Shown here piece by piece: positions 22,567 to 35,344 of a stretch of 64,000 nt of DNA. Within the stretch, counting starts at the first letter, position 1; every line of letters begins with the position of its first letter. The position numbers and the translations under genes are program-made. The stretch is from Phycomyces nitens (taxonomy: Eukaryota; Mucoromycota; Mucoromycetes; Mucorales; Phycomycetaceae). The notes under the pieces are model-generated. The model saw only the letters and a program-made list of their open reading frames with translations. It had not been told where the DNA came from and made no database searches. The DNA lies in assembly GCA_022702545.1 (NCBI GenBank), contig JAHRBC010000003.1:4650001-4714000 (forward strand). The letters run 5' to 3'.

Positions 22567-23845
22567 ATGAGTATTTCTGTAGCTGATATTTTTGAGGAAT
22601 ACGTAGAAAGTATGACAAGTCTCTAATACTTTTTTAAAAAAAAAAACAATCTTTTTCTTTGAAATGAGCTATTATTATTAGCATTTCTAAAGATCATTAA
22701 TCAAATCCACTCACACCAGTTTACAATTAAAAGGTTTGCAGAATCTGCCATCGGAAATCGATCAAAACATGCATGAACTACGTAGCATGGATGAAGAGTT
22801 CCAACGTAAGGCACCTTGTGTCAAACCAATTTTGTTCGATTGGCCTGAATTCTAATATCTGCATCTCAGGAATAAGAGAGACATATACTAAGCATAGAAG
22901 ATCATATACGAAATTACTCAAAATATCGAGTGCCCAATCGCCATCAACTCCATTGCCTTCTGGCCAGACAATCACTCCAGCCAATACAACTGCCTCAAGA
23001 CTTCAGCTTGAGAAAGATTATAGGGCAGCTGTTCAAAAGCAGGATCAAAAGATTGAATTGGCATTACGAATGTACGATCTTGTCTCGCGCCATATTGAAC
23101 GAATTGATTCTCAAATGACAAAGAGTGGAGTCACAGAAGGCGATTGGATTGTGAATGGAGGCAATAATAATTCAGGAACTAATCGAAAAGGACCTGGCAA
23201 TGCATGGGATGAATCATGGCGTAGTGATGGTATTTATTTGAATTTGGGTTTCTTTAGTTTTGTAAATCGAAAAGAAAGGGGAATTATATATATGTGTGTG
23301 TGTTTTTATTTATTTATTTTTAATCTTTATTTTGTACAATATTTTCTTGCGATTTTATTTATTTTTTGGGGCATTTAGGTTCACGAAAGCGCTCCTTACC
23401 TGCGAATGGACCCTCGGCACTCAGAAAGAGGTATATTGGGCATGGATACGATTCATGGGTCTCTAATATTATCTCTACACATCCAGAACTCACCACTCTT
23501 CACGCCCAAACCCTTCTATTGGACACAATGGCACAATGTCAGAATTGGATATCGACCCAAATGAGCCCAGATACTGCTACTGCAATCAGGTTTCATTTGG
23601 TGATATGGTGGCATGCGATGGAGAGAATGTAAGTTTTTTTCTCTTTGATGTTAACAAGCTAATTTACTAAATGTGCGTATGTGGATGGAAATGTGGATAA
23701 ATATTAGTGTGAGAAGGAGTGGTTCCACTATGCATGTGTGGGGCTGGTAGAACCTCCTGCAGGAAAATGGTTTTGCAGCGAATGTTTGGCAGCTGAGGAC
23801 GGGTACCGAAAGAAATTAAAGAGATTTAGCGAAGAACTTGCTTAA
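22567..23845 (+). CDS. ING-family PHD-finger protein
   Basis: Six exons (22567-22609, 22734-22805, 22870-23229, 23379-23430, 23487-23628, 23708-23845) give 268 residues. The N-terminal ING domain shows [18 protein letters not shown] and a helical pair up to about residue 110. A polar linker follows. The C-terminal PHD finger has C206, C208, C219, C224, H230, C233, C246 and C249 ([17 protein letters not shown], then WFHYACVGL, then KWFCSEC), the full C4HC3 set with the aromatic and acidic residues that bind trimethylated H3K4. Fungal ING proteins (Yng1, Yng2, Pho23) recruit histone acetyltransferase or deacetylase complexes. Which complex this one joins cannot be told from sequence. Confidence 0.9.
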
Positions 23846-23877
23846 TAGACACTTTTGAGGTTCTTATTTTTTTTTAA

Positions 23878-23908
<31 letters not shown>

Positions 23909-25116
23909 CACACACACCCGCACCCGCACCCGTACCCACACAAAGCAACCAAATATTGTACATATTGAATGATATACAGATAGATATATACTATGCAAAC
24001 ACGGGAATTATACCATTTAAGAATATACATACTTTTTTTTTCGGTAGTTTTTTTATATATCATATTTGATTCTGATAAAGTAGATAGCATGATATTAAAA
24101 TATATATATATATATTGGTTGAATAAAATAGGAGAGGCTCATTAATATTGACCTCTTTTAATAATAATAATAAAACAAATCTTTTACATTTACTGCAGGT
24201 GGTTCATGTAATGTGGTTCGGATTGCCTTGTCATTAGAGCTATATCTTTACCAGAAATAAAAAATAAACTAACCTGTTTTTTCTCGAATCCTCGATTAAA
24301 TTTATACTTTATTTTCAACATCCAGACTCTTTATTTTTGTATGGGTACGGTTGACAGAATAATGGCAATCGATTAATGTACTTTTTATTTATTTAAAAAA
24401 CAACAATATGGATATTCATTTGTACTTTTGGGTTAGGGTGTCTGTATATCTTGATTGATATTCTCTTGTGATTTGTAACACGGCCCCATAGAAGGAAAAG
24501 CGACCAAGTCCATTGGTTTGGGTTTAGGTTATGGACTCGAGCCATGTTTTGTACTTTATGTGTCATGTACAATTTTATTATTATTAATAATAACAATAAT
24601 AATAATAATTTTTTATTCCAACTATTGAACAGGTTCCCACTTGCCAATAAACCTTTGACTTTATCCTATTGCAAGGCACAGCCACATTGTATGCTATTGC
24701 AATTTATTAACAGATTTACTTGAGGATACCCTTCATTCTTTAGTGAATCCTTGCTTGTTTTTTTAATATTAATAATAATATGATAATGAAAAGGTTCTTG
24801 TATCGTTAGTTTAGCATCTACCAAGGCAAGTTTGAAATAAATGCCTCTGCGTTGCAATTTTTTCTATATAAACACATGTGAGTGTATCCTACGCGCAGTA
24901 TTGTTGTTTATCCTTTCTTGATTTTGAAACTAATCGGTTGTCGAAAGAGAAGATAAAGATATATATATATATATTTAAAGAAAGAAAAAGAAGAAAAATA
25001 TTCATCTTCAAAATATTAATAGCAATACATAAACATTCCATGCATTTTATATGGCACAGTGATCATTGGAACATTTATATTAAATCTACATTTTCATGGT
25101 CTATTCGTGACCTAAA
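23846..25116. other. Convergent intergenic region with microsatellites
   Basis: Between the 3' ends of the ING and bZIP genes. It contains an A-run followed by an AC-dinucleotide repeat (about 23876-23920) and TA- and TAA-type runs near 24100 and 24580. No gene is supported. Confidence 0.5.
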
Positions 25117-26195
25117 TCAACGATAGTGGTTTCCTGCTGGATTAGGAGTGGTGCAAATCATATCAAGCACACTGTTCCCAGGCGTATTCTGGCTCGTAGA
25201 CAATGGGCAGTGTGCATGGGCAACCAACATTGTTTTCAGATTAAGGATCTCTTCCCGATAAATAGCAATTTGGCGCCGTAGTGCAGAGTTCTCGGCTGCT
25301 GATTGTATATCATTTGCTTGAAGCTGAGCAATCCATTCTTTCTTGCGTTGGCGGCATTTGAGTGCAGCTAAAAAGTATTATGTTGGAAAGGTTAACTTTT
25401 TTGTATATGTGTAATAGCTTGTTTCGAGTAGATTTGAAAGTGTCCTAGTACCTTGGCGATTTCTTTCCAGTAGGTTCTGCCGTCTCTCACTCTCGCCTTC
25501 ATCTTCGACTTCTTTGGTTCTTTTTCTCTTTGAAGGAGCCGAATTGCGCCTACCAGGCGATGGTCTTTGTGGTGCCATTCCAGGATGAACATTGGAGCTT
25601 ACTTGTTTGAATTGTTGGCTAGAGGTTGACCAGACACTCGAGGTAGAGGTGCTCGTGTCAGACTGTTCCCGCAGATGTTGGTGCGACGCGTTAAGTTGAT
25701 CATCGGATCCAAAAGGGTTACCTAGAAATGCTGGGTGAGCAAGAAGCGACTACATTTTTTTAAAAGAAAAAAAAACAACAGTTACACTGCCTAGTGACTC
25801 GCCGTATTATATTTACCCATTATTGACCTTGGTATAGAAGCGGAAGATTTGTCAAGTTCATCAGTGCAAAAAGTAATTCGCTGGTCGATTTCAAAGGAAG
25901 CCTGGGATGTCTTTGCCATTATGCTACTGGTGTACTGGGCGTTAAAGTTTGCAAACTGTGCATTGTTCCAATTGTCAAAAATATTATCTGCATAGAGAGA
26001 TATGGCAGGTCCCATCAAGGAGGATGTTTGGTAGGGGGTTTGGTCCATCGAATTCAGTTCAATTCGGCTAGCTTCCGTATCGTCTTCGTCGCTTTCATTT
26101 TGGTCGATAAACGAGAAAACTTCGTCGAATGAAGAGGGAATTTGAGAGCCTTTTGAGACGTCTGGATTAAAGGCTTTTAGGGTAGACAGAGACAT
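25117..26195 (-). CDS. bZIP transcription factor, ATF/CREB type
   Basis: Three exons, complement of 25817-26195, 25452-25721 and 25117-25367, giving 299 residues. The basic region NLLERNRQAALKCRQRKKEW (about residues 209-228) has the N-x7-R signature (N214, R222) and the AALKCRQRKK core of the ATF2/Atf1 group, which bind CRE-like TGACGTCA sites. A leucine-zipper-like heptad pattern follows to about 265. The N-terminal 200 residues are Ser/Thr/Gln-rich with acidic patches, suiting an activation or MAPK-target region. In fungi this group acts in stress responses; that role is inferred. I chose the ATG at 26195, which begins MSLSTLK. Confidence 0.85.
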
Positions 26196-27808
26196 CTTTT
26201 CTGTTCTTTCTTGGCTTCTTGAATGAATAAGCAAGTTCTTTTTAGGTAATATAAAAGGGAGAAAGAAAAAAAGGAAATTAAGGTTAATATTAATATTAAT
26301 GTAAACAAGAATATATAATTATATATAATTATTAGAATAAAGAAAAGTGTGTAGTGTGTAGATTTAAGTATATAAAGTGTGAATATATATATACATTTAA
26401 ATGTATAAAAAGGTATGTATCAATATATGCAAATACATATATACTTGTATGCTTATATATGTATAAATAAATATATAAAAGTGTGCGTGTGCGTGTGCGT
26501 GTGCGTGTGCGTGTGCGTGTATGTGTGTATATGTATATATGTATGTATATATATCTATCTGCTTGCAAAAAAAAAGAAAAAGCAAAAGAAGAAGAAGAAA
26601 AGAGGAAGAGATGGAAACAGTATAAATAACCCTTGCTCTCTCAAGTTGCTTTTTCTGTTTTAAGAGAATTTTGGTAAATGCTAGAGTTGACCATGTTCCG
26701 AAATAGCTTTTTTTTTTTTGAGAAAAAAAAATCAAATAATTCGATGCGATTCGCCGTCCTTGTCCTTGCTCAAAGGAGACTTTGTTTCCCTTTATTTCTT
26801 TCTTGTTTCATTCGATTCTCCTCCCCTCCCCCCCTGTTGATTCCTGATAAAGACTAGTTTGCAGCAAAATTTTAAGAATAAATTTCCAAAATATATTAAA
26901 TCCACTAGTAAAAAACAATCACAGATTCACATCCATTGTCAAAATGTACAAAAAGGCAAAAGTAGGGATTTGGTTTGTCAAGCATCGGAAAATGTCTAGT
27001 GCAATTATTTCCGTTGCTGCAAACCACTAGACAAACGACAACATAAGAATCGAATCTGGCCTGAAATTGACAATAATACCCTTTACATGATCGAATCCTT
27101 GATCCTTTATTTCTCTTTATTAACAGGGATGGTATAATATACCACTCAGTTTGCTCGGGGATCTGGTGTCTATATTAATGGGAGAATATTGTCCATATAA
27201 TTGCATTTGTCCGGGGCTAAAATCTGCAGGCTACTTTAATTTACAAAACTCTATAAAGCGAGGTGTGATTGTTGGGTTTCTCCGGTTGGATAAGCCGTGT
27301 ATTTTGGATACTTTTTTGTTGTTGTTGTTGTTGTAATTGTCGAGGCAATTTCTTGTAACCTATTGTTTAAATTGTTCCGAAAATGCCACAGTTGACCCAT
27401 TTGGCCATGCAAATCTCTTATTAAATGTATCAAAAATGTATATATTATCATTATCGTTAATATCGTTGGAAGCACAAGATCTAAATGAAAAATAAAATAG
27501 AAATCTGTAGATCTTGCGCTCAATATTTATGCAACAAAAATGCCCAATACACAATTAGGCGCGACAATCCAAATATATACATATGTCTTAGTAGCAATAT
27601 GCCGATCCTTATTTTCTTTTTTTAAAAAAAAGCTCCATTGTATCCAATATAGTAATTGAACGGAAGCCCTTTACCCATGATAACCAATGTTACAGAAAAT
27701 AGAAAACATGACGTTTCAATATAAATTTATTTATCCTAATATTTTGAAGGACCATGCTGCTCAGGATCCAAGACAACGCAAGATACCATATTATTTTAGT
27801 CAAGAAAT
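26196..27808. other. Intergenic with GT-rich microsatellite
   Basis: A GTGCGT repeat lies at about 26481-26520, in a longer alternating purine-pyrimidine stretch (26450-26550). This lies in the upstream region of the bZIP gene and might adopt Z-DNA. A TTG repeat is at about 27316-27335. Short frames here come from these repeats and are not genes. Confidence 0.5.
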
Positions 27809-28643
27809 TTACTTCTTCTAAAAACACAGAAAAACAATGTTAGTTTTTAATTTCCCTTTCATTTTTCGTCATACCTTGTTGGCCTCCTCCTCAGCCTTAT
27901 CCTTGGCACGCTTCTCACGGGCACCGAGGGTACGGGCCTCGGAGCGGGCATAACGGAGCTTCATGTAGGCGTTCTGCTTCTTCTCGTCAGCAGTGATGGC
28001 GCGGGCCTCAGGGGCGGCAGCGACCTGCTGGACGGGGAGGATAGCACCACGGAACTGAACAGCGGAAGCAATCTCGGCAGCCTACAAGTCAAAATCAGCA
28101 TCTATGTATGCATGTTTCCCACAAAACAATATTAAACAAAACAAATTGTTACCTCAGAGTCACCCTTCTTGGGGGAACCAGACTTGCGGGGGAAGACAAT
28201 GAGCTTAGCCTTGAAGGCCTTGAGACGCTGAACGTTCAACTCAAGGGACTCCTGGGACTTGTTGCGGCGACGGTGGTCGACAGCAATGCCGATGGTACGG
28301 GCCTCCTTGGCACGGACACCAGCCTCCTGAAATGTCAAAAAGTACATTGCTTATTTAGTCATTCACAATCCATCTCGAACATTATCTGATTACGAACCTT
28401 GAGCTCCTCGAGGGTGAAACCACGGCCGGATCTCAACTTCATGTTGTAGCGGAGGGTAGGGCAGCGGACAGCAGGACGGAGGAGACCGTCAACGGGACGA
28501 GGAGCGATGCGAGTGGCCTTTTGGACACGTGCGACTCTTCTAGACTTCTTGCGACCAGCCTGGTCGAACCAGGTCTTGACGCGGCGCTGCCATTGCTTGC
28601 GGAAATGCTGGTTAGGCAACTGGTTGTTGTGCTTCAAAACCAT
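27809..28643 (-). CDS. RPL13: 60S ribosomal protein eL13
   Basis: Four coding exons (complement of 28398-28643, 28153-28326, 27875-28081, 27809-27817) give 211 residues, the usual eL13 length. The N-terminus has [20 protein letters not shown] and then [20 protein letters not shown]; later come [27 protein letters not shown] and [20 protein letters not shown]. These are conserved family segments. The last coding exon is only 9 nt (two Lys codons and the stop). Codons end mostly in C or G, as in highly expressed genes. A leader intron (28647-28796) ends 3 nt before the ATG. Confidence 0.95.
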
Positions 28644-28646
28644 CGC

Positions 28647-28796
28647 CTGTGAGATTTACAAGTATAAATCATAAATATTATTAAAAGTTGGATTTTTTTA
28701 AATGATGAGCCTATCCATCCATTGCAATATAGGATATCGACGCCATAGTACAATGGATGTGTGGTTGGATGGCTTTGATTATCGATGGATACATAC
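28647..28796 (-). other. Leader (5' UTR) intron of RPL13
   Basis: The donor GTATGT follows TCAATCT, and the acceptor CTCACAG precedes GCGATG. The 150-nt intron ends 3 nt before the start codon. Just upstream is a pyrimidine-rich stretch (TTCTCTTTCCCTTAC) suited to transcription start. Confidence 0.6.
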
Positions 28797-28805
28797 AGAT
28801 TGACC

Positions 28806-30352
28806 AGTAAGGGAAAGAGAACGGGATAAGTTAGCCTTGGGTGAGCGGCTATGTTGCGCTTGGCTCTGCCGGATTCCGCGAGGTGATAGTAACCAGTTTG
28901 AATTGCCTTATTAGGATTGCTGACGTAGTACTCTCTAACCGTCACAATTTGAGGCTGGGTGAGGGCAAATTTTTTATTTTTTTATTTTGTAATCTGTTCA
29001 TTCTTGTTGTCTCGACAGTCACCATAAGAGAGTAGTATAAAGCAGGCTAAAGAAGTGGGGAGATTTGTGGGTTGGGTTTTGGTTTTGAGATACTCCTTTA
29101 GGGATTGTACATGAGATTTGGCTTGTATGATATATAGATATTTGACAAAAATTCTCAAGTATTTCCCTATTTTACATAAGCAATTTATTATCATCAGGTC
29201 ACTGTCCTGCGACTTGTTCTCTTTTTGTCTTGATAAATGGCTCTCACCTGTCCTTCAGGGTTTTATCTATTATATCTTTCCCCAATTGGGCCAATGTAGC
29301 CACCTTGTACTCTTTATGCCTTTAAGTCCTGTTTCTCTATTATATGTTGGTTAGCCAAAATATAGGCCATTGGCTGTTATCCTCCGAGTATTTTGCTTTT
29401 TGTATCTATTCAGTCTGGCCTTGCGAGTTACACACCGGGAAATAAGCATGTATGAGAACAAAATACTTTTTTTTAAAAAAAAAAATTTGCCCAAGAGTAT
29501 GGTAATTGAGACTGATTGAATGTGCATTAGAAGAATATTATTTTTTATTATAAAACATATGAATAATGAATTAATAAGGGTGTGCTAATTGTATAAAATT
29601 GATTTTTACTAATCACAAACCCTCGATTGAAATGGTTGCACACTATACCACCAGACTTTTTTGAGGTCTGAATCAAAGAGAGGGAGAACCCTGAAGAGAC
29701 ACGTTATTTGTTGTTATTGTCATGGCTTTTTGGGTTGGGCGGGTAAAAGATGAAAGTGGGAAATTCCAAGATGTTTTTTTTTGGCTTGATCCAACAAGTT
29801 GTTGTGTGTGAAAAGGAGACTTGGTTGTTAGCTGTACTTACGGGTCAATACGGAAATTCTGATCGAGAGAACATGCAGAGGATAAACATATTTGGACTAC
29901 CAAAAGACCAGAAAACATTGACTTGAGAACAAAGTATCAGGTGAAGATGCGGAGAACGGGAGGGGGGGGATGGGTGTCTGGGCGAATCAAGCGCTGGCGG
30001 AAACATAGATCGACAGTTGCGGAATAAGATGGAATATTACTGTGCACAGTGGTGTGGGGAGCAAAAGTGGGGGCCGTTTTGATTGGACGCAAGGAATAAA
30101 AAGTAGCGCCATCGAATTACCGCGGGATCCCACACAATTGGCATGCGCCCCCTAAGCTCACGATCAAAAACTACACATTGAAAATGAAATTGATGATTAT
30201 TTATTTATTTACTGGCCCTGAGAATATATGAAAAAAAAATTAAACCCTGCCTGTTACAAATAAAAAAACGGGAAGTTTTGGAACAGAGGACCCTTTTCCT
30301 TTCACTTCACTTTTGCATTGGCTTGATTTACAGCCGATCCTGTCTTTTTATT
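28806..30352. promoter_or_regulatory. Divergent intergenic region, RPL13 and WRKY-type gene
   Basis: About 1.5 kb between divergent genes. It has poly-T/A stretches near 29470 and a G-run near 29960. Nothing codes convincingly. The region must hold both promoters but I can assign no specific factor site. Confidence 0.4.
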
Positions 30353-30771
30353 ATGAGCGAATACACCTATTCTGTCGCAAAAGACGTCGCCAAACTAGTA
30401 CCTCTTTACCACCACGAACAAGTTCCTTTCCATACAATTCAAAGGCAACCCAAGCCAGAACCACAACCCTCTCCAGAAGAAACATGGCGCCACTCTACTC
30501 CTACCAGCAACAGTCCTGTTTCCTGTGATCTCCAGGATGTAATAATCTATTACCAATCACAACCAGAACTCTTGCGCCTAATCTTACTAAGCAAGCTCGA
30601 AGAAGACAAAAGGAGGGCCGAGGAAGCCAAGATGAGGGCCAAAGAGCTAGATTTAATGTTACTGCAGCAGCAGCAAGTTCAACAGCAGCAGCAGCAACAG
30701 CAGCAACAGCAGCAGCAGCAACAAGCTCAACAGCAGCAGCAGCAGCAACAGCAAGCTCAACAGCAACAGCA

Positions 30772-30802
<31 letters not shown>

Positions 30803-31894
30803 CAGCAACAGCAAGTTCAACAGCAACAGCAGCAGCAGCAAGCTCAACAACAACAGCACCAACAACAACAACAACAACAAATTAATGTCAATAATTCATC
30901 ACCATGCCAATCTGAACCTCTGTCTGTCACTCCTACCCACCAGATGATGGCCCCACATTTTTCTACCTCTTTTGCGATGCACCCCACACCCCCGCCTAGC
31001 AGTACAAATTCTGAAAGCCGGGCTGCGATACTTCCACACCAGCCGATCATGATGCGTCGTACCAGTTTAGACGCAATGTTGGCCTCCCCACAACCCACCG
31101 GTCTTACCCGACGAGACTCTAATCTCGCTTCCCTTGGTGGAAGTGCAAATTCTGATGAGCTTGATGACCGAACCTTTTCCCCTCTTTCATCTTCCACTTC
31201 AGCCTCTACCCCCATGCTCTCCATGACAAGGTAAGCAAAAATACATACACATTCTTGCAAAAGGATGGGCCCCGCGTTTGTTCCCGGGTAAAAAAATGGC
31301 AATAAATCAATGGTTTTATTGATTTACATCTTAATATTTTTTATCTTTTATAATAGCTACGCTCCGACTATGCTGCCATTCAAACAACACCCGCTTTCAC
31401 CGCCCACTTACATGGACGACCATTCGTTTCCGAACAATTTACAGCAGATGCAAATCGACACCAGCACACCGCCTATGGACCAGCAGCCATTCAATCAACC
31501 TCAGCCTCCACAACAGAGCCGATATGATCCGTATGTACCACAACGGCCCAGAAGACGACGCGAAATGCAAGCCATTACAAAGATTGTAGAAACCCGAGAT
31601 CACCCCTACATTGACGGTTATTTCTGGAAAAACAATGGCAACACTGTCCAGAAAAAGACTGGAAACCGCAGTGTCTATTACAAATGCTCTAACAGCAGCA
31701 AGGTAAGAATCATTAGTCATTGGTTTACAATTCCTAATTATTGTTATTATTATTGTTATTGTTATTATTTGTAATTCTAGGGCTGCCCTGTAAACAAGAC
31801 AGTAACATGGAAAGACAATGGGGAGTATCTGATCAAGTACAGAGGTGATCATTTACTAGACTGTGGCAAAGTCCAAAGGATTGTTGACATGTAA
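30353..31894 (+). CDS. WRKY-GCM1-type zinc-binding transcription regulator with polyQ
   Basis: Three exons (30353-31230, 31357-31702, 31781-31894) give 445 residues. Residues 104-176 are almost all glutamine, with a few Ala, Val and His interruptions. The C-terminal 70 residues contain DGYFWKNNGNTVQKK, RSVYYKCSNSSKGCPVNK and YLIKYRGDHLLDC. This matches the WRKY fold: DGYxW, YYxCs...GCP, then a His and a Cys as zinc ligands. The WRKYGQK heptad is replaced by WKNNGNT. The domain is typical of plants; related WRKY-GCM1 proteins occur in some early-diverging fungi. DNA binding is inferred. The start at 30353 was chosen over an upstream in-frame start that would add 25 hydrophobic, leader-like residues. 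Confidence 0.75.
30660..30880 (+). repeat. CAG/CAA repeat encoding polyglutamine
   Basis: A 220-bp mixture of CAG and CAA codons with periodic GCT/GTT interruptions giving Q-runs separated by Ala or Val. The CAA interruptions should lower slippage compared with a pure CAG run. Confidence 0.95.
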
Positions 31895-34200
31895 ACCACC
31901 AGCCTGGCCACATTTACCTTTGAAAACAGCATCTTCTTTATATCTTTTGCATCAAATCACGCCCTTCCTTATGCCATGCTTTTAAATACGCTCTTACTAC
32001 TGTAATTCTATTTTATCGACCAAACTTACTCTTATTACGCATCATAACCCCACTCTCCTATTAACGATTATGTACATTTCACAAAAATCACACTCCCACA
32101 CTCAATACACTCACATTTTATTATATAAAGATATAAATCTCTTGTTCTTTATCTCCAGCTGGCTTGGAAAATCTTAGTAATAAACCTTGTACCCAATTCA
32201 GATCTGATCCAACAATAGAATTGCTGATCTGCACCAAACATTTCATTTTTTTTTACATGGAATATTTAGTGTTATTTGGGAAATTATGGTTTTCATTTAG
32301 CACAGCCATTATTGTCATTATTTGACTGGAAGATTGTAGATAATAAACAAGTACCCCGCACTTCCCCATTGAATTCAGAATTTCCATTTCTTCCTGTTCT
32401 GGGAATTACCCGCGTGTGAGTGTGAGAATGTTGGGAAAATAAACAAAAGAAAAAAATAATTAAAATGATAATGGCTATAATACAGTTTTGGAATACCTCA
32501 ACAATCCAAACAAGTGGCCCATGCATTTCTTTCTTTCTATCTATATATCTATCTATTAATCTATTAACCCATGTATAGTCTTGTAATCCAATTTCCCTTA
32601 CAATTGGACTCTATTTCTCAAAATTCAAAAACTATTATTACCATAATATTTGTCTTGTACAAAAAGTCAAATAATTATCTATTAATGTACATAAGATTGG
32701 TAACACCAAAGATTTGTTGTAGATAGACCTTTATAGACTTGTGTTTTCAACAATTATACAATATGGAGAACAATGAAATCCGATTAATTAGATAAATTAT
32801 TCAAAAATAAAAGCAAAAATGTATCCACATGTGTTTTGGCAGTATTATCTTTGGGAATCTAAATGTCTTTTTTTTTAGTGGATATTATATAATACATTCC
32901 AAAACCGTGGTCATGGTCCTTCTATAGTGCTAAACAGGCACTAACGTTAGTGTTTTATATTTATATAGATGAGTATTTTCGTCATACTAGTACAAGACAT
33001 CTTGACGTCTTTACTGAAAGATATAAGAAATCTTGGTTGATTTTATTTCCGTAAATACCCAGCATGGAAATACATTGTTCAATTATTCGTGTTTATTTTG
33101 TGTATGTGTAAAAACAGTTTGGTTATTTCAATGAATTTATTATTTGTTTGTCAAGTGGGGGTCTATACCTAATATATATATAAAAGGAAATATAAATAGT
33201 GAATATATCAGAAACATAAATCTTGAAACGGTTAATTATCTAAAAAAAAAAGAGAGAAAGAAAAAGGTCGTGCTTGTTTCAAAGTCAATAAACCAGTTCT
33301 ATCTTTTAGACACGAAATTAAATGCTATTATTTAGCAACACTTGAAGGTTTGTCTAGATCCTCCCGTAGTGAACAGACATGTATTCTGTCTACATCAATC
33401 ATTTTGTATTGACATTTGATTGTTTTTATTATTTATTTTTAAAATATAGATACTAAATTGGCAAATATATATAAATATATACATTTATAGGCTTATAAAT
33501 ATAAAGAATGTTTATTGGCTATTCTGATTCAAAATATCTTATAAACACCAATAATCTTCAAAGGAACATAAATATAACCAATAGAGAGTATCATTGATTC
33601 TGATTGTACTAACAAAGATCCCCTTAAAAAAATTGAGATTTATCCAGTGTCGATAAATTAAAAAATGAAGTACAGATTAGATATTACAAATCACCCGTCA
33701 ATACAAAAAAAAAGATATTACAAATCATCCGAGGAATGCTTTAAACACAGTCTTAACATAGAACATAGCCCTTGGTAATAATAAATAGTCAATTGCGAGC
33801 GAAGCCAGTAGGCAATTAAAAATTTAGAAAAAGAGTATTGAATAGAGATATCTATAACAATAGTCCATGTAATGAAAGTACATTTAATCTATTCTAAATG
33901 GCATCTAAAGTTATCAAGGATATTCCTAATTGTGGGGAATGTTCTTCTAGTATCTTCACTGCCTCTTTGCAGAAAATAAGCTTGCAGTTTAACTTTTACA
34001 TTGTTGTGTAGATTTCTTTTCTTTGGCTAAAGAAACGATAATACCTTTTTTTTCTACAGCCAGCTCAATGTGTTTCTTCCATTGGTCATACAGATGGGTT
34101 ACCCATAATTCCAAGACTGTATTTGTGCCAAATATCATTATCAGCAACAACTTGTCGGTCAATTGACTGGGATTATTGAGCTGGCAAGGTAAAAGGAAAT
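31895..34200. other. Gene-poor AT-rich interval
   Basis: Over 2 kb with no supported gene. A direct repeat AGATATTACAAATCA occurs twice near 33690-33730. Short frames have no recognised motif. Confidence 0.45.
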
Positions 34201-35250
34201 GCTATATATGAATTCGAGGATGCAAAATTTGATGCGAAGCTAAAGGGGGCACTGCCCATAGCAAGAAGTCTTGAAATGATATCCTACAATCTGTTCCTGA
34301 ACAAGAAATACAGGTACTTGCAGTTCATAGTCTTTGTATGGTGTTGTATCAAATAGCTCGCAATTCCAAATATAATCCATTGGGTACATTTTTAGGAAGG
34401 CAGAATTCTAGAACCATTGATATTTAAAAGAAGGAATCTTTCCTCTTGATATATTTTGCTATAGACATTTACCTAAAAATATACAATGCGCGGATATGCA
34501 ATCAAGTCAAGGAAAATTGGCTTAGCATTGGGTTTTTGGATGGTGCTATCATTACAGTATACCTTATCCAGCCTTGGTTATAGGGAATGAGAGTATTGGT
34601 TTTGTCATTTCTGTCCACAACATCCATACTAATTCCATGAATTTAATCACAAGTTGTGTCTTTCTTGAGTACCACAGGTTTTCTTTTCTTAAAGGTTTAT
34701 GAAAAACAAATGGTAAAGGGAAGCCATCAATACTTTTATTTACTCTCTTTGCATATACGTTTACAACTGTGGGATTTCCACCTTTTGACCAACTACAGTT
34801 TCTTATTAAAGACACACTTTTCACAGATATGCTTGTATAACCCAGAAAGAGAGACTTGGGACCTTTTAAAATGTTCCCATAATTTTTGCCTTAGTTCTTC
34901 AAGAAAAATAATTGGGTTATTGTCAAACATTGTTGATTGAGGTTTAAGAATTGTGTCGAGATCAATAACCATTAAAGATTGTCATTTTCGACGGCTGTAT
35001 TATCATATTCCTCCATAGCACTGTCATAAAATACTAGAAGCGATTCCTCTCTAAGTTTATAATGAACAAGTCCTTTTTTCTAAAATTAAATGAAAAAGAG
35101 TCTCAATTGGTAATATGATTTTGTCTAAAAAGATTTCAAAGTTGTCTCTATCAATGAGAAACACTGTCTTATTACGATAGTCTTTAAACCATCTATAATG
35201 GCCTAGATATCATTGGTTACAAATTAAATGTCCGACAAATGTATCTATGA
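34200..35250 (-). pseudogene. Probable Tc1/IS630-type transposase relic
   Basis: The minus strand from about 34960 reads PIIFLEELRQKLWEHFKRSQ and then LSGLYKHICEKCVFNKKL, a helix-turn-helix pattern like that of Tc1/IS630 transposases. It then jumps to NCSWSKGGNPTVVNVYAKR, similar to the W-S-K-x-G-x-P-x-V segment near the second catalytic block, and MDVVDRNDKTNT in another frame. Frames are broken and catalytic residues are not complete. The limits are approximate and no terminal repeats were found. Confidence 0.45.
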
Positions 35251-35344
35251 TATGATTGGATGATCCTGATTTTTTTTCAGAGAGAAAGATCTAAAAATAT
35301 AGAGAATCATCTAATTCAGCAGTCCTGTCCTTTCAATCTCTTTC

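Noticed and set aside
26332..26735. Frames on both strands over the GTGCGT/TATA microsatellite
   Set aside because: They are translations of simple repeats (alternating His-Ala, Thr-Arg or Val-Cys).
28634..28945. A 103-codon minus-strand frame upstream of RPL13
   Set aside because: It runs across the proposed leader intron and pyrimidine-rich start region of RPL13, shows no known motif and overlaps the leader.
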